From: a virus
Strand: one strand, 5' to 3'
Virus record (IMG/VR): IMGVR_UViG_3300043436_003224
Coordinates: 1-41,878 of that record
DNA: 41,878 nt
The notes under the pieces were generated by a model, which saw nothing but the letters and a program-made list of their open reading frames with translations, had not been told where the DNA came from and did not search any database. Below, one piece after another: positions 25,501 to 32,833 of the stretch. Both the position numbers and the translations under genes were made by a program. Each line of letters opens with the position of its first letter. The first letter of the stretch is position 1.

Positions 25501-26571
25501 CTACGAAAGTTCGTAGAAGCCTTTACCCCAAAGCGTCAGCAAACGGTTGAAGTATTTTTCATACAGAAGAGCGTTGGTATCTAGACCAAAACGGTTAACT
25601 GCGTATTCCCTGATGGCTTTACGGTCAAGTTTTGGGGCTTCTTGCGCGGCGTCAATAAACTGCTGCAAGGTACGACATCTAAAACCGTTAACCCCCTGAA
25701 TCACATTTTCAGGGAAAGCGCCCCAATCTGTAGTGATTACCGGCGTCCCACATGCCATGGCTTCAGCTACGACTAATCCAAATGGCTCGGTGTAAATAGT
25801 TGGGACAAATGATGCAATTGCGCCCCCCATTAGCTTGGCTCGTTCCTCTGTGCCAACAACCCCTACGTACTCGCCGTAATCGGGCACAGTTCCCTGTCCA
25901 GCGACCACCAGACGCTTTCCTAGGTGTCTACAGACGTCTACGGCCACCTGATAGCCCTTTCGGTCAATAAGGCGTCCTATGAAGAGGTAATAGTCATCAG
26001 GCGTCTCCCTGAATGGGAAGTCCCTTATGTCAACATGGCCAGGGATTACATCGTCATAAAACTGACCGTCTACGTCATTGGGGTTGCCGGCCGCAGCTCC
26101 GTAGCAAACATGCATCCAGGCATAGGACTCAAATACCTTGTACTTCGCGAAAGTTCCTCCGTACCCAACTTCAAACTCCACGGTCATGTTTTGAGGGAAA
26201 GCATCAGCAATCACTTTGTGCGCCCGTCCACCGATTACACAAATGAAGTCTTTGGGCTGGATTCGCTTAGCCATCTCCTCGATAGCCGTGTTGTTGAACT
26301 TCACCCAGTGAGGCAGGGCGTAGTCAAAAGACGCAAGGGAATAATGCTTGCCCTCTAGGGAGTCAAGGCGCTCCTGCTCGGAAATGCACATGATGTTCTC
26401 ATCACAGGGTGCGTCAGTAAATTCCCCGCCATAGAGGTAAACCTCATGGTTGAGGGATTTCATCATTATTGCAAATTTACGAACATTCTCAGTAAAAGCG
26501 CAAGCCGTGAAATCTAAGGTCGTATTAGCGTGTGGTAAACCAACTACGTGGAAGCGCAAGTTTTTCCCCAT
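25501..26571 (-). CDS. GT4-family glycosyltransferase
   Basis: A 356-aa enzyme with the GT-B C-terminal signature: FIGRLIDRKG (about 197-206), LVVAGQG (221-227), and EPFGLVVAEAMACGTPVITT (262-281), which holds the E-x7-E motif (Glu262, Glu270) that contacts the nucleotide-sugar in GT4 enzymes. The N-terminal half is divergent and carries a VIGGRAHKV segment. It has no membrane segment, so it acts in the cytoplasm. Likely targets are virion fibres, host surface precursors or DNA; adjacency to collagen-like fibres suggests fibre glycosylation, as inference. It is the most downstream gene of the leftward region. Confidence 0.85.
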   Translation of the reverse strand: MGKNLRFHVVGLPHANTTLDFTACAFTENVRKFAIMMKSLNHEVYLYGGEFTDAPCDENIMCISEQERLDSLEGKHYSLASFDYALPHWVKFNNTAIEEMAKRIQPKDFICVIGGRAHKVIADAFPQNMTVEFEVGYGGTFAKYKVFESYAWMHVCYGAAAGNPNDVDGQFYDDVIPGHVDIRDFPFRETPDDYYLFIGRLIDRKGYQVAVDVCRHLGKRLVVAGQGTVPDYGEYVGVVGTEERAKLMGGAIASFVPTIYTEPFGLVVAEAMACGTPVITTDWGAFPENVIQGVNGFRCRTLQQFIDAAQEAPKLDRKAIREYAVNRFGLDTNALLYEKYFNRLLTLWGKGFYELS

Positions 26572-26717
26572 TCTCTTGTTTTTGTTTTGGCATTGTCATC
26601 ATACTTTATTTCTTGCATAACGCTCACGCCCCAACCGACAGATGCTTTCCAAACCCAGCACTCCTCACGAGAGCCGATATCTACTTTGTCCCAAAATCTA
26701 TCAGCAGTTTTTGTCAT
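26544..26717 (-). pseudogene. Probable HNH endonuclease N-terminal remnant
   Basis: On the minus strand an ATG at 26717 opens a 57-codon frame whose start, TADRFWDKVDIGSREECWVW, matches the RFW-x-KVD ... CW-x-W opening of many phage HNH homing endonucleases. After about 30 residues the similarity fades, no GYG or HNH block follows, and the frame stops at 26544-26546, inside the glycosyltransferase gene. A TAGTAT lies 7 nt before the ATG. It is best read as a decayed HNH gene; a short functional peptide is possible. Confidence 0.5.
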
Positions 26718-26724
26718 GCCGAAA

Positions 26725-26730
26725 ATACTA
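26725..26730 (-). promoter_or_regulatory. -10-like TAGTAT, 7 nt before ATG
   Basis: TANNNT hexamer on the minus strand ahead of the HNH remnant start, with no Shine-Dalgarno between; compatible with leaderless expression. A single such box is weak evidence. Confidence 0.25.
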
Positions 26731-26739
26731 GCAGTAGTG

Positions 26740-27501
26740 TTATTTAAACTGCGTCAACGACTCTATAACCGTAAATGCTGCTGAGCCGGTTTTGATTAAA
26801 GTGACCGTATATAAATCAATACTTGAGGCGTTTCCTGCTGAAGGAACTATGCCGAATTGCCATTTTGGCGTTACCGCATTGCCGTCAATCGTAAAACCAG
26901 TTTGACGATACGGCGTCACTCCTGTCGTGGCCATGAACACGATGGTCATTGATTGACCCGTACTCATGACGGTATTCAAGGAAGTTGAGTTGTCGCCCCT
27001 GATGTTTAAAGTCCAGTTCGCCGTAGCGGCATCCGAGTAGTACAACAACGCCTGTGTCTTGACATCAAAATGAACCGTCCCTGTTGCTGCCGTAGCCGTG
27101 TTGGTTATCACTTCAAGAGGGGAAGTTAAAACAATATTTGTAGTGGTTGCAGGTCCGCTTACGCCCGAAACACCGCTTACGCCCGAAACACCGCTCACTC
27201 CCGAAACGCCCGATACTCCACTTACGCCCGAAACCCCCGACACGCCGCTTACGCCACTGACCCCAGAAGGTCCACTTACGCCACTAACTCCCGATACGCC
27301 AGAAGCGCCTTGTGGGCCAGAAACTGTGGAGGCGATACCACTTACGCCCGAAACACCTTGAGGTCCTGTCGGTCCCGTTGGTCCAACGACACCCAAAGAG
27401 TCGACATTGAGCGCCCATTTACCGTCCGTGTATGTCCACGTTTTTCCGTTTACGGTGTGGTTAGCACCGGGCGAGGGTGAGTTGGGAAAATCAATAGCCA
27501 T
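26740..27501 (-). CDS. Collagen-like tail fibre, (GVS)n
   Basis: A 253-aa fibre with an N-terminal docking-like module (about 1-37; [12 protein letters not shown] ... KTWTYTDGKWALN) shared with three other fibres here, a Gly-X-Y region (about 40-117) dominated by Gly-Val-Ser triplets, and a C-terminal beta domain (about 118-253). The tip includes ANWTLNIRGD, MSTGQSMTIVFMA and ASSIDLYTVTLIKTG, which resemble a C-terminal domain common in aquatic phage fibres. A perfect TATAAT lies 7 nt before the ATG. Confidence 0.8.
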   Translation of the reverse strand: MAIDFPNSPSPGANHTVNGKTWTYTDGKWALNVDSLGVVGPTGPTGPQGVSGVSGIASTVSGPQGASGVSGVSGVSGPSGVSGVSGVSGVSGVSGVSGVSGVSGVSGVSGVSGVSGPATTTNIVLTSPLEVITNTATAATGTVHFDVKTQALLYYSDAATANWTLNIRGDNSTSLNTVMSTGQSMTIVFMATTGVTPYRQTGFTIDGNAVTPKWQFGIVPSAGNASSIDLYTVTLIKTGSAAFTVIESLTQFK

Positions 27502-27508
27502 GCTTGCA

Positions 27509-27514
27509 ATTATA
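27509..27514 (-). promoter_or_regulatory. -10 box TATAAT, 7 nt before ATG
   Basis: A perfect TATAAT on the minus strand precedes the fibre start at 27501 by 7 nt, so transcription would begin at or next to the ATG. No -35 of quality is seen at 16-18 nt, and there is no Shine-Dalgarno at usable distance. Confidence 0.4.
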
Positions 27515-27585
27515 CCCTGAACCAGTTAAGGGGAATCACATGAAATACAATGAGAAAACGCCGGAATTGCCGTTCTTGTTTAGGA

Positions 27586-27741
27586 TTATTCCTCTGATGG
27601 TTTTTCTTCGTTAACAATATCTGGCATATTACCCTGGTCCAGCCATTCTCTATATTCCGCATCAAGCCAACCCACCTCTGAACCACCTTCTTTTGTTACC
27701 TTTTGAATTCCACCACTAGTTATTATTTTAAACAAACTCAT
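27586..27741 (-). CDS. 51-aa fibre-partner protein
   Basis: A short gene whose ATG (27741) overlaps the stop of the upstream collagen-like fibre by one base. The product, starting MSLFKIITSGGIQK and containing WLDAEYREWLDQGNMPD, has the E-Y-x-x-W-L-x-x-G-N-x-P motif that recurs in small proteins or domains following fibre genes in aquatic phages. A 50-aa protein at 40198-40350 has the related AYLAWVAEGNTTEE. Coupled translation suggests it assists or joins the fibre. Confidence 0.6.
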   Translation of the reverse strand: MSLFKIITSGGIQKVTKEGGSEVGWLDAEYREWLDQGNMPDIVNEEKPSEE

Positions 27742-28331
27742 TATGCCAACCAGTAGAAAGTTACATAGGTTACTTCGGTGTGGACGCCGTTGCCGAGATA
27801 CCCTGTGAGTCCTATTTGATAAGGGGTCTGGACTCCACTCCAGTCTCCATAACGCACTTCTGTAATTGTTACGGTGTTATTAACGCCAGTAGTGGGGTGA
27901 ACATTTATGAGGTTGTAGACACTGCACCCTGAAGGCATGTTTACTAGATGTAATTGGTTTGAGGTGTTAAAGGGAACAGTAACAGCAGCAGAACGAACAA
28001 TGTTTCCCGCGTTTCCTCCTTGCGAATAATTGGTAGAAGAAATAGAAGTAGAGGAAAGAGTCGGAGCGACTACGGTTCCGGTAAAAGTTGGGTTATTCAT
28101 GTTTACAGTGCCAGTTGGTCCAGTTGCTCCGGTTGGTCCAGTTGTACCACTAACACCACTAACTCCACTTACGCCACTAACTCCAGAAACTCCACTAACC
28201 CCAGATACTCCACTTACACCACTAACACCGGAGACTCCAGAAACGCCCGAAACACCCGAGACGCCAGAGACACCAGTTACAATCGGAACCCACTGTGAAC
28301 TACCGCTATCGTATTGTTTTAAAACTGTCAT
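27741..28331 (-). CDS. Collagen-like tail fibre, (GVS)n
   Basis: A 196-aa fibre with a short N-terminal strand (MTVLKQYDSGSSQWVPIVTG), about 14 consecutive Gly-Val-Ser triplets plus [10 protein letters not shown] (residues about 20-76), and a beta-rich C-terminal domain of about 120 residues with LHLVNMPSGCSVYNL and NNTVTITEVRYGDW. It lacks the FP-x-SP docking module of the neighbouring fibres, so it may attach differently or trimerise with them. Unrecognised tip domain. Confidence 0.7.
   Translation of the reverse strand: MTVLKQYDSGSSQWVPIVTGVSGVSGVSGVSGVSGVSGVSGVSGVSGVSGVSGVSGVSGVSGTTGPTGATGPTGTVNMNNPTFTGTVVAPTLSSTSISSTNYSQGGNAGNIVRSAAVTVPFNTSNQLHLVNMPSGCSVYNLINVHPTTGVNNTVTITEVRYGDWSGVQTPYQIGLTGYLGNGVHTEVTYVTFYWLA
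28147..28283. repeat. 9-bp codon repeat array encoding Gly-Val-Ser
   Basis: A tandem series of 9-bp units encodes GVS in the fibre at 27741-28331. The units differ at synonymous third positions while the peptide is conserved, implying selection on the protein repeat as well as slippage. Confidence 0.75.
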
Positions 28332-28343
28332 TTACAATTCTTT

Positions 28344-29714
28344 CTAAGACTTTATAATGTAGTTAAGAACCATTGTAGGCTGCATGTTGTTATGAGCCGA
28401 TGAAGCATTTGCGGCGGTATTATCAACATTTGTGATACCAACAGTCCCTGTCGCGTTGGGGCCACCCGTATCGCCGTACACAGGCGTGTAGTGGTTAAAG
28501 TTTCCCGTACCGGTCAATAGACCACCGGCCTCAATTGAGTATGTTGCTGTCCCTGGACCAGTTACTGTTCCTGCAATATAGCCGATTCTGTTTGGGTTGT
28601 TATTAGTAGCACCAATAGCAGCGGTCAGACTACCCGCACCGTGAGCGTGTCCGCTAGAAGCAAAAGTTGTCGTACCCGTCAATGTGTTGGCATGAGAGTG
28701 AGTAGGAACTCCTGATTGTGCAGAAGTCAAAGTAACTGTTTCAGCACCAGTCGTTGTTCCTGGTGTATTTGCAATACTCAAAAGGTTGGCATCCACGCCG
28801 CCCATGTTGTCAATACCAGCAACCGTACGACCACGAAGGTCAGGGAGACAGAAATCCGTTCCTGCTACGACACCAGTATTGTAGGTAGTTGAAAGAACAG
28901 CGAACAATGCAGCATAAGTTGTTCTAGATACCGCTTGTCCGTAGCAAAGCAACCAACCTGTTGGTGCCGTAGAACCTGCGTATGGATTTATTACTCCCGT
29001 AGGTATCGCTTGAGTTACAAACGCTGTGGTTGCAACGGCAGTTGTGTTGTTCCCGGCGCTCTGAGTTGTGGCAACGGTTCCAGTTGGAAGAGTTACGGTT
29101 CCTGTAAAAGTAGTGGGACCTGCAAGGTTGGCTTTTAGTGCTAAATCAGAAGAAGTGACCGGCGTAGCCCATGCCGTGTCGTAACTAACAGACGAAGACT
29201 TCGCCAGCATTTGACCCGTTGTTCCACCGGCAGGAACTACAGCCACTCCAGCAACTGAAGTATCCGCCCAAAGAACGTCGAAAACCGTAGGAGCTGTTCC
29301 CTGAATGACAACACCCGCAACCCCTGTTGCTCCAGTCGGGCCAGACGGGCCAGTCGGCCCACCAGCTGGGCCCGTAGCGCCCGTTAGTCCAGTTGCGCCG
29401 CTTGGACCAGTCGCACCAATTACACCAGAAACACCAGAAACACCACTAACCCCCGAAACCCCACTTACCCCCGAAACTCCGCTTGGCCCGCTTGGACCGC
29501 TTGCGCCAATACCGGTTGGTCCAGTTGGCCCGGTTGCTCCGGTTGGACCGCCCGCAGGTCCGGTTGCCCCAGTTAATCCGGTTGGCCCAGTTGGACCAAC
29601 CACGCCGACCGTGCTGACGTTAAGAACCCATTTGCCTCCAGTGAATGTCCACGTCTTGGAGTTGGCCGTAAACAATGCTCCTGGTGAGGGGGAGTTTGGA
29701 AAATCAATAGCCAT
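28344..29714 (-). CDS. Collagen-like tail fibre with tail-collar domain
   Basis: This 456-aa fibre has the docking-like module at 1-35 ([16 protein letters not shown] ... [10 protein letters not shown]) and collagen-like repeats at about 39-133, mixing GPTGPTGP and GVSGVSG. A beta linker with [15 protein letters not shown] and the common [16 protein letters not shown] follows. A phage tail-collar domain (about 239-300) contains [19 protein letters not shown], then [11 protein letters not shown] and [15 protein letters not shown]. The tip has repeated His/Thr/Gly-rich strands ending in [14 protein letters not shown], typical of short-tail-fibre-like receptor binders. Confidence 0.85.
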   Translation of the reverse strand: MAIDFPNSPSPGALFTANSKTWTFTGGKWVLNVSTVGVVGPTGPTGLTGATGPAGGPTGATGPTGPTGIGASGPSGPSGVSGVSGVSGVSGVSGVSGVIGATGPSGATGLTGATGPAGGPTGPSGPTGATGVAGVVIQGTAPTVFDVLWADTSVAGVAVVPAGGTTGQMLAKSSSVSYDTAWATPVTSSDLALKANLAGPTTFTGTVTLPTGTVATTQSAGNNTTAVATTAFVTQAIPTGVINPYAGSTAPTGWLLCYGQAVSRTTYAALFAVLSTTYNTGVVAGTDFCLPDLRGRTVAGIDNMGGVDANLLSIANTPGTTTGAETVTLTSAQSGVPTHSHANTLTGTTTFASSGHAHGAGSLTAAIGATNNNPNRIGYIAGTVTGPGTATYSIEAGGLLTGTGNFNHYTPVYGDTGGPNATGTVGITNVDNTAANASSAHNNMQPTMVLNYIIKS

Positions 29715-29722
29715 ATGCCCCT

Positions 29723-29728
29723 ATTTTA
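29723..29728 (-). promoter_or_regulatory. -10-like TAAAAT, 8 nt before ATG
   Basis: TAAAAT on the minus strand lies 8 nt before the start of the tail-collar fibre. The intervening AGGGG could instead be a ribosome site, so leaderless start and ordinary initiation cannot be separated here. Confidence 0.25.
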
Positions 29729-29738
29729 CACTACGTTT

Positions 29739-30488
29739 CTATTGGGTTCTGGCCCACTGAATGACTTTTCGGCTTGTGTGCTGTGCGATGCAGTTGTCCC
29801 CAATTGAGGTGATGTCGTAGCCAAGAGACTCAACATAGGAAATAATCTCCTTGCGTCGTTCTTGATACCAGTCCATAATGCTCCACGTCTCAAAGATGAT
29901 AGGTGGGTAGTTGTTTGCCTTGAGGGTTTCTAGGCCGCCCTTGATGACTGCAAACTCAAGACCCTCAACGTCTATCTTGATGAGTCTGATGTTCTGAAAT
30001 TCGTAATTATCCAGTCGGTCAATCTGTATCTTTTCCATCTTGCCCTGACTGGCGCACTGATTGTTGTTCTCGTGAACGCCAGCATCCAGACTGAAAGCGC
30101 CAATATTTACTTCAACGGAATAATCAGGAGTTGACATCTCTATTTCGAACGCGGCATCTCCGAGTCCTTTATTGATGGGGTAAACGTTCTCTAATCCATT
30201 CAGGACAAGGTTGGCGCACAACTGATAGAAAACTATCCTCTGTGGTTCAAAACCGTAGAACTCAATACCGGGGAATTGTTTAGCCAAAGGAACAACATAA
30301 GTTCCGACATTGCTGCCGATATCTAGGATTACTCCGTCCTTGTTGTCTCCAACCAGGATTGTTGAATAATATTCCAGCCATGCGTCATGACCAGCACCTG
30401 ACCGAAGTCCGTCACTGATTACGTCGGGCTTATCAAAGATAAGAAACTGATTTCCCCTGCATTGAACTACGAGCATATTAGGCAGCAT
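29739..30488 (-). CDS. FkbM-family methyltransferase
   Basis: The 249-aa enzyme carries the SAM-binding motif I (VILDIGSNVGTYVVPLA, about 53-69), an acidic motif II region (IEFYGFEPQR), and the FkbM hallmark LIKIDVEGLEFAVIKG (about 169-184) followed by PPIIFETW. FkbM enzymes O-methylate sugars or small molecules and often sit with glycosyltransferases. Here it lies between a small membrane protein and collagen-like fibres, and could methylate a fibre glycan or product of the neighbouring enzymes. A TAGAAT lies 8 nt before the ATG with no ribosome site. Substrate unknown. Confidence 0.85.
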   Translation of the reverse strand: MLPNMLVVQCRGNQFLIFDKPDVISDGLRSGAGHDAWLEYYSTILVGDNKDGVILDIGSNVGTYVVPLAKQFPGIEFYGFEPQRIVFYQLCANLVLNGLENVYPINKGLGDAAFEIEMSTPDYSVEVNIGAFSLDAGVHENNNQCASQGKMEKIQIDRLDNYEFQNIRLIKIDVEGLEFAVIKGGLETLKANNYPPIIFETWSIMDWYQERRKEIISYVESLGYDITSIGDNCIAQHTSRKVIQWARTQ

Positions 30489-30496
30489 AAAAATTT

Positions 30497-30502
30497 ATTC
30501 TA
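30497..30502 (-). promoter_or_regulatory. -10-like TAGAAT, 8 nt before ATG
   Basis: TAGAAT on the minus strand overlaps the stop of the membrane-protein gene and lies 8 nt before the FkbM start. The spacer is all A/T with no Shine-Dalgarno, favouring a leaderless or weakly translated start. Confidence 0.3.
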
Positions 30503-30784
30503 AACCCACCAGAAGTGCTTAATGATTGAAAGACTCGCCAGGATAACCCAAGCCACATTGAAGAGAATAATTGTTGGAAGCGTCTTTTCGGTAGATGACC
30601 AAATGAGGGCGATGCTTGAAGCGATGGCGAAGATGTAAACCCACCACCACTGGTAGCCAAGAAGCAGGCCAGGGAAGATGATGGCAATTTTGGTAGAAAA
30701 CCCCCAAGCCTCTACGATGTTTGGTTTAGTCCAATACCCCTTGTGAGACATCGTCTTCGTTGCTTGTATTACTTTGTTTAGCAT
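30500..30784 (-). CDS. Small membrane protein
   Basis: This 94-aa protein has a short polar N-terminus and about three hydrophobic segments (roughly 30-45, 46-62 and 69-90, e.g. WWWVYIFAIASSIALIW and ILFNVAWVILASLSII). Trp-rich, ending in FWWV. No family recognised. It overlaps the end of the preceding small gene by 59 nt, an unusually long overlap. It probably sits in the host inner membrane; it might modify the envelope or act in exclusion, but this is a guess. Confidence 0.6.
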   Translation of the reverse strand: MLNKVIQATKTMSHKGYWTKPNIVEAWGFSTKIAIIFPGLLLGYQWWWVYIFAIASSIALIWSSTEKTLPTIILFNVAWVILASLSIIKHFWWV

Positions 30785-30935
30785 TTTTTTTGTATTGTTT
30801 CTCTAAATTAATTAAATGTATTAAAATTATAAATTGGTCGTGACCGCCAAACCAATGCAACCACCAACAGAACTTGTCGTTTCCTTCTTTAGTGTTTGGA
30901 AGGTAGTGGTTATCTACTCGCCTGCTGTGACTCAT
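30726..30935 (-). CDS. Hypothetical 69-aa protein
   Basis: Opens MSHSRRVDNHYLPNTKEGND followed by KFCWWLHWFGGHDQF, and then a Lys/Asn-rich polar tail. The start lies 2 nt after the oxygenase stop. No family recognised. The Trp/His-rich centre looks non-random, and the reading frame fills what would otherwise be a 150-base gap, but the long overlap with the membrane protein gene makes the C-terminal half less certain. Confidence 0.45.
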   Translation of the reverse strand: MSHSRRVDNHYLPNTKEGNDKFCWWLHWFGGHDQFIILIHLINLEKQYKKNAKQSNTSNEDDVSQGVLD

Positions 30936-30937
30936 CT

Positions 30938-31516
30938 TTAATACCCTAAAAGATTTAAATGAGAGTTTTCCTTTTTGTCGTACGCATGGCTAGTCCAGGG
31001 ACCATTGGCGTCTACGTAATGATAGAAACCTTGAATATGGTAGGAATCTTGGGGGACGTTGAATACGGGTCGGAAGTGGTTGACGTCCATCCCCCTGTAG
31101 ATAGCGCCGTCACCCGGTTTCATTACGACTGGAGTATCTCCCATGACGAGAGGCCATTCATAATCCTTGCGGCGATAGTTGTATTCGTAGCAGACACTTA
31201 CAGAGATTTCGCAAGCAGGTCTGTCTATATGTGGGGCCAGTTCCTGACCACGCCTGTAGACCCTGTAAAAAGAGTATGTAGGGATTAGTGACAACCCCGT
31301 GACTTCTTCCACTTTTTCTTTGTAATCAAGAAGCAGAGACTCCATTAGGAAGTCCGCATAAACGGCATGGGCGTTAATTACCTGTGCTGTGTCCGGGCTA
31401 AAAGAATACGCTTCTTTTAAGAGTGCATATTTTGACACAAGAGAGACAACCGAGGCGTCTACAAAATCAGGTACGTGAACATAGTTGTCTAAAAGAAAAT
31501 CTCTTGTCTTACTCAT
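30938..31516 (-). CDS. 2-oxoglutarate/Fe(II) oxygenase-like protein
   Basis: A 192-aa protein with a double-stranded beta-helix pattern: YSFYRVYRRGQELAPHIDRP places the H-x-D iron ligands at His96 and Asp98, and MDVNHFRPVF gives a plausible distal His147 and the 2-oxoglutarate-binding Arg149. VVMKPGDGAIYRG is the strand before the distal His, as in phytanoyl/prolyl hydroxylase-like enzymes. It overlaps the next upstream gene by 8 nt (31509-31516). It belongs to a group of phage dioxygenases; substrate unknown, with protein residues, sugars or a halogenated small molecule as possibilities. Confidence 0.7.
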   Translation of the reverse strand: MSKTRDFLLDNYVHVPDFVDASVVSLVSKYALLKEAYSFSPDTAQVINAHAVYADFLMESLLLDYKEKVEEVTGLSLIPTYSFYRVYRRGQELAPHIDRPACEISVSVCYEYNYRRKDYEWPLVMGDTPVVMKPGDGAIYRGMDVNHFRPVFNVPQDSYHIQGFYHYVDANGPWTSHAYDKKENSHLNLLGY

Positions 31517-32090
31517 AAGAGAGCCATGTCACAAGAGAGTACCTAACACCTTCACTTACGGGGTGGACGATATGCGGGAATGAATAACAAGAAGGGAAAA
31601 AAACAACATCGCCAGCAGATGGCTCGTATGTTATTCCCAAAGTTGGGAACTCTAGTTTTCCTCCTTCAAAATCGTCATTTAAAAAAGCAATCATAGATAG
31701 CACTCTGTTTTTATGAGCACCACCGCAATCAAAGTGCTGCTTATATTCTGTTCCCTTTTCGTATTTTAAAACAAAATACCCTTCATCAAACAAACCGCCT
31801 AAATTATGATGGTCGGCATATTCTGAAGTAGCCCCAGTTACTGCGTTAAAAATATATTCATCAAGTTTTTGTATGTCGTCACGGACCATAATAGTGCTTG
31901 CCAATGGCAGGCTCTTGTTGCTTCGGTAAAGGTTTTGAATGCTCGGTTCGTTTCTGTCTTCATACGTACTGGCATATTCCCAATTTAAAGAAACGTCATC
32001 GTCTATTGCTTTTTCTATAGAGTCAATAATGATTTGAGGTTCTTTCAACAATTTGTCATAAACCCATAATGAAGGGTGGAGTACTTGCAT
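31509..32090 (-). CDS. Prolyl-4-hydroxylase-like 2OG/Fe(II) oxygenase
   Basis: The 193-aa enzyme shows the canonical P4H pattern: a KYEKGTEYKQHFDCGG segment with iron ligands His119 and Asp121, then LSMIAFLNDDFEGGKLEFP, the GDVVFFPSCYSFPHIVHPV strand with distal His173 (His176 alternative), and GVRYSLVTWL with Arg183 for 2-oxoglutarate. Such enzymes hydroxylate peptidyl proline or other residues. Several Gly-Pro-rich collagen-like fibres lie in the same region, which makes a fibre substrate attractive but unproven. Its start overlaps the DUF6065-like gene stop by one base. Confidence 0.85.
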   Translation of the reverse strand: MQVLHPSLWVYDKLLKEPQIIIDSIEKAIDDDVSLNWEYASTYEDRNEPSIQNLYRSNKSLPLASTIMVRDDIQKLDEYIFNAVTGATSEYADHHNLGGLFDEGYFVLKYEKGTEYKQHFDCGGAHKNRVLSMIAFLNDDFEGGKLEFPTLGITYEPSAGDVVFFPSCYSFPHIVHPVSEGVRYSLVTWLSYE

Positions 32091-32833
32091 TATTTTTCTT
32101 TTTTGGCTAGTTCAATATCAACTTTATGCTTGTGGCGTCTATACGGTCCTGCGGTGCCTAGTGACGGCATGATGTATCCGGAACCAAAGCCACTACTCGC
32201 AACATACTTAAAATAAGATTCGTCTTCAAACTCAATGGATGAAAGATTAGTGCTTCGTTTAAACGGAACTACCTGCATCATTGGTGTTCCGTATGGAATC
32301 ATAAAGTCCGTGTTGGCTTTTATGTTTAAAACAATATTGGTTACATGATAAAAATCAGTATGAACAATTGCCGGCAAAACATCATAGTTCTGACTTGGCT
32401 CCCACGAAATGGGAAGTATCAAAGAAGACCACCCAGGTGCAGTCTCAAAACGCCACGGAGTTACAATTTTTGGATATTGCATATTTTCAAGTTTGCGAAC
32501 TCCGACAACAGGGCATCCAGGCGTGTCTTGAACAGAGAAACCCTGTACCCCAATATTTTCAAGTGGTGGGCTCATATTTTCAATGCGTGATTCCCAGAAT
32601 CCATTTTCTGGGTTTGGCCTGAAATACAGATTGCTCCAAAGAGGAACAGTCATTCCCGCTGCTAGGTAGTCATTAACGCCTGCACACTTTTTCAAACCAG
32701 CACCACTAGGCATTGTCTTGTACCATTTAGGCATTGATAATTGCGAGTTTAAATATGGAGGCATCTCCATTAAGCGGTTATCTTCTGGCGTTACTCTGAT
32801 ATGTCCTGGTTTGACCGACTTTTTCTTTTTCAC
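32090..32833 (-). CDS. DUF6065-like hypothetical protein
   Basis: A 247-aa protein that starts at GTG 32833, overlapping the halogenase stop by GTGA with GAGGAA upstream. Features are a basic start (KKKKS), MPKWYKTMPSGAGLKKCAGV, AAGMTVPLWSNLYF and ISWEPSQNYDVLPAIVHTD, resembling the K-C-P-x-x-x-D-x-x-x-x-G-x-x-x-P-L pattern I associate with DUF6065 proteins, which occur beside oxygenases and halogenases. The fold looks beta-rich. The biochemical role is unknown; a partner or substrate-handling protein for the halogenase or oxygenase is plausible. Confidence 0.5.
   Translation of the reverse strand: MKKKKSVKPGHIRVTPEDNRLMEMPPYLNSQLSMPKWYKTMPSGAGLKKCAGVNDYLAAGMTVPLWSNLYFRPNPENGFWESRIENMSPPLENIGVQGFSVQDTPGCPVVGVRKLENMQYPKIVTPWRFETAPGWSSLILPISWEPSQNYDVLPAIVHTDFYHVTNIVLNIKANTDFMIPYGTPMMQVVPFKRSTNLSSIEFEDESYFKYVASSGFGSGYIMPSLGTAGPYRRHKHKVDIELAKKEK

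Noticed and set aside
27098-27361. Plus-strand frame encoding Thr-Pro-Glu-Thr-Pro repeats (also at 28030-28347, 29305-29760, 36435-36977).
   Set aside because: These are antisense shadows of Gly-X-Y codon repeats in the minus-strand fibres; they lack ribosome sites and appear wherever collagen-like tracts occur.
28147-28283. Repeat array considered as a CRISPR-like array.
   Set aside because: Units are 9 bp, in frame, without spacers, and encode Gly-Val-Ser inside a fibre gene.
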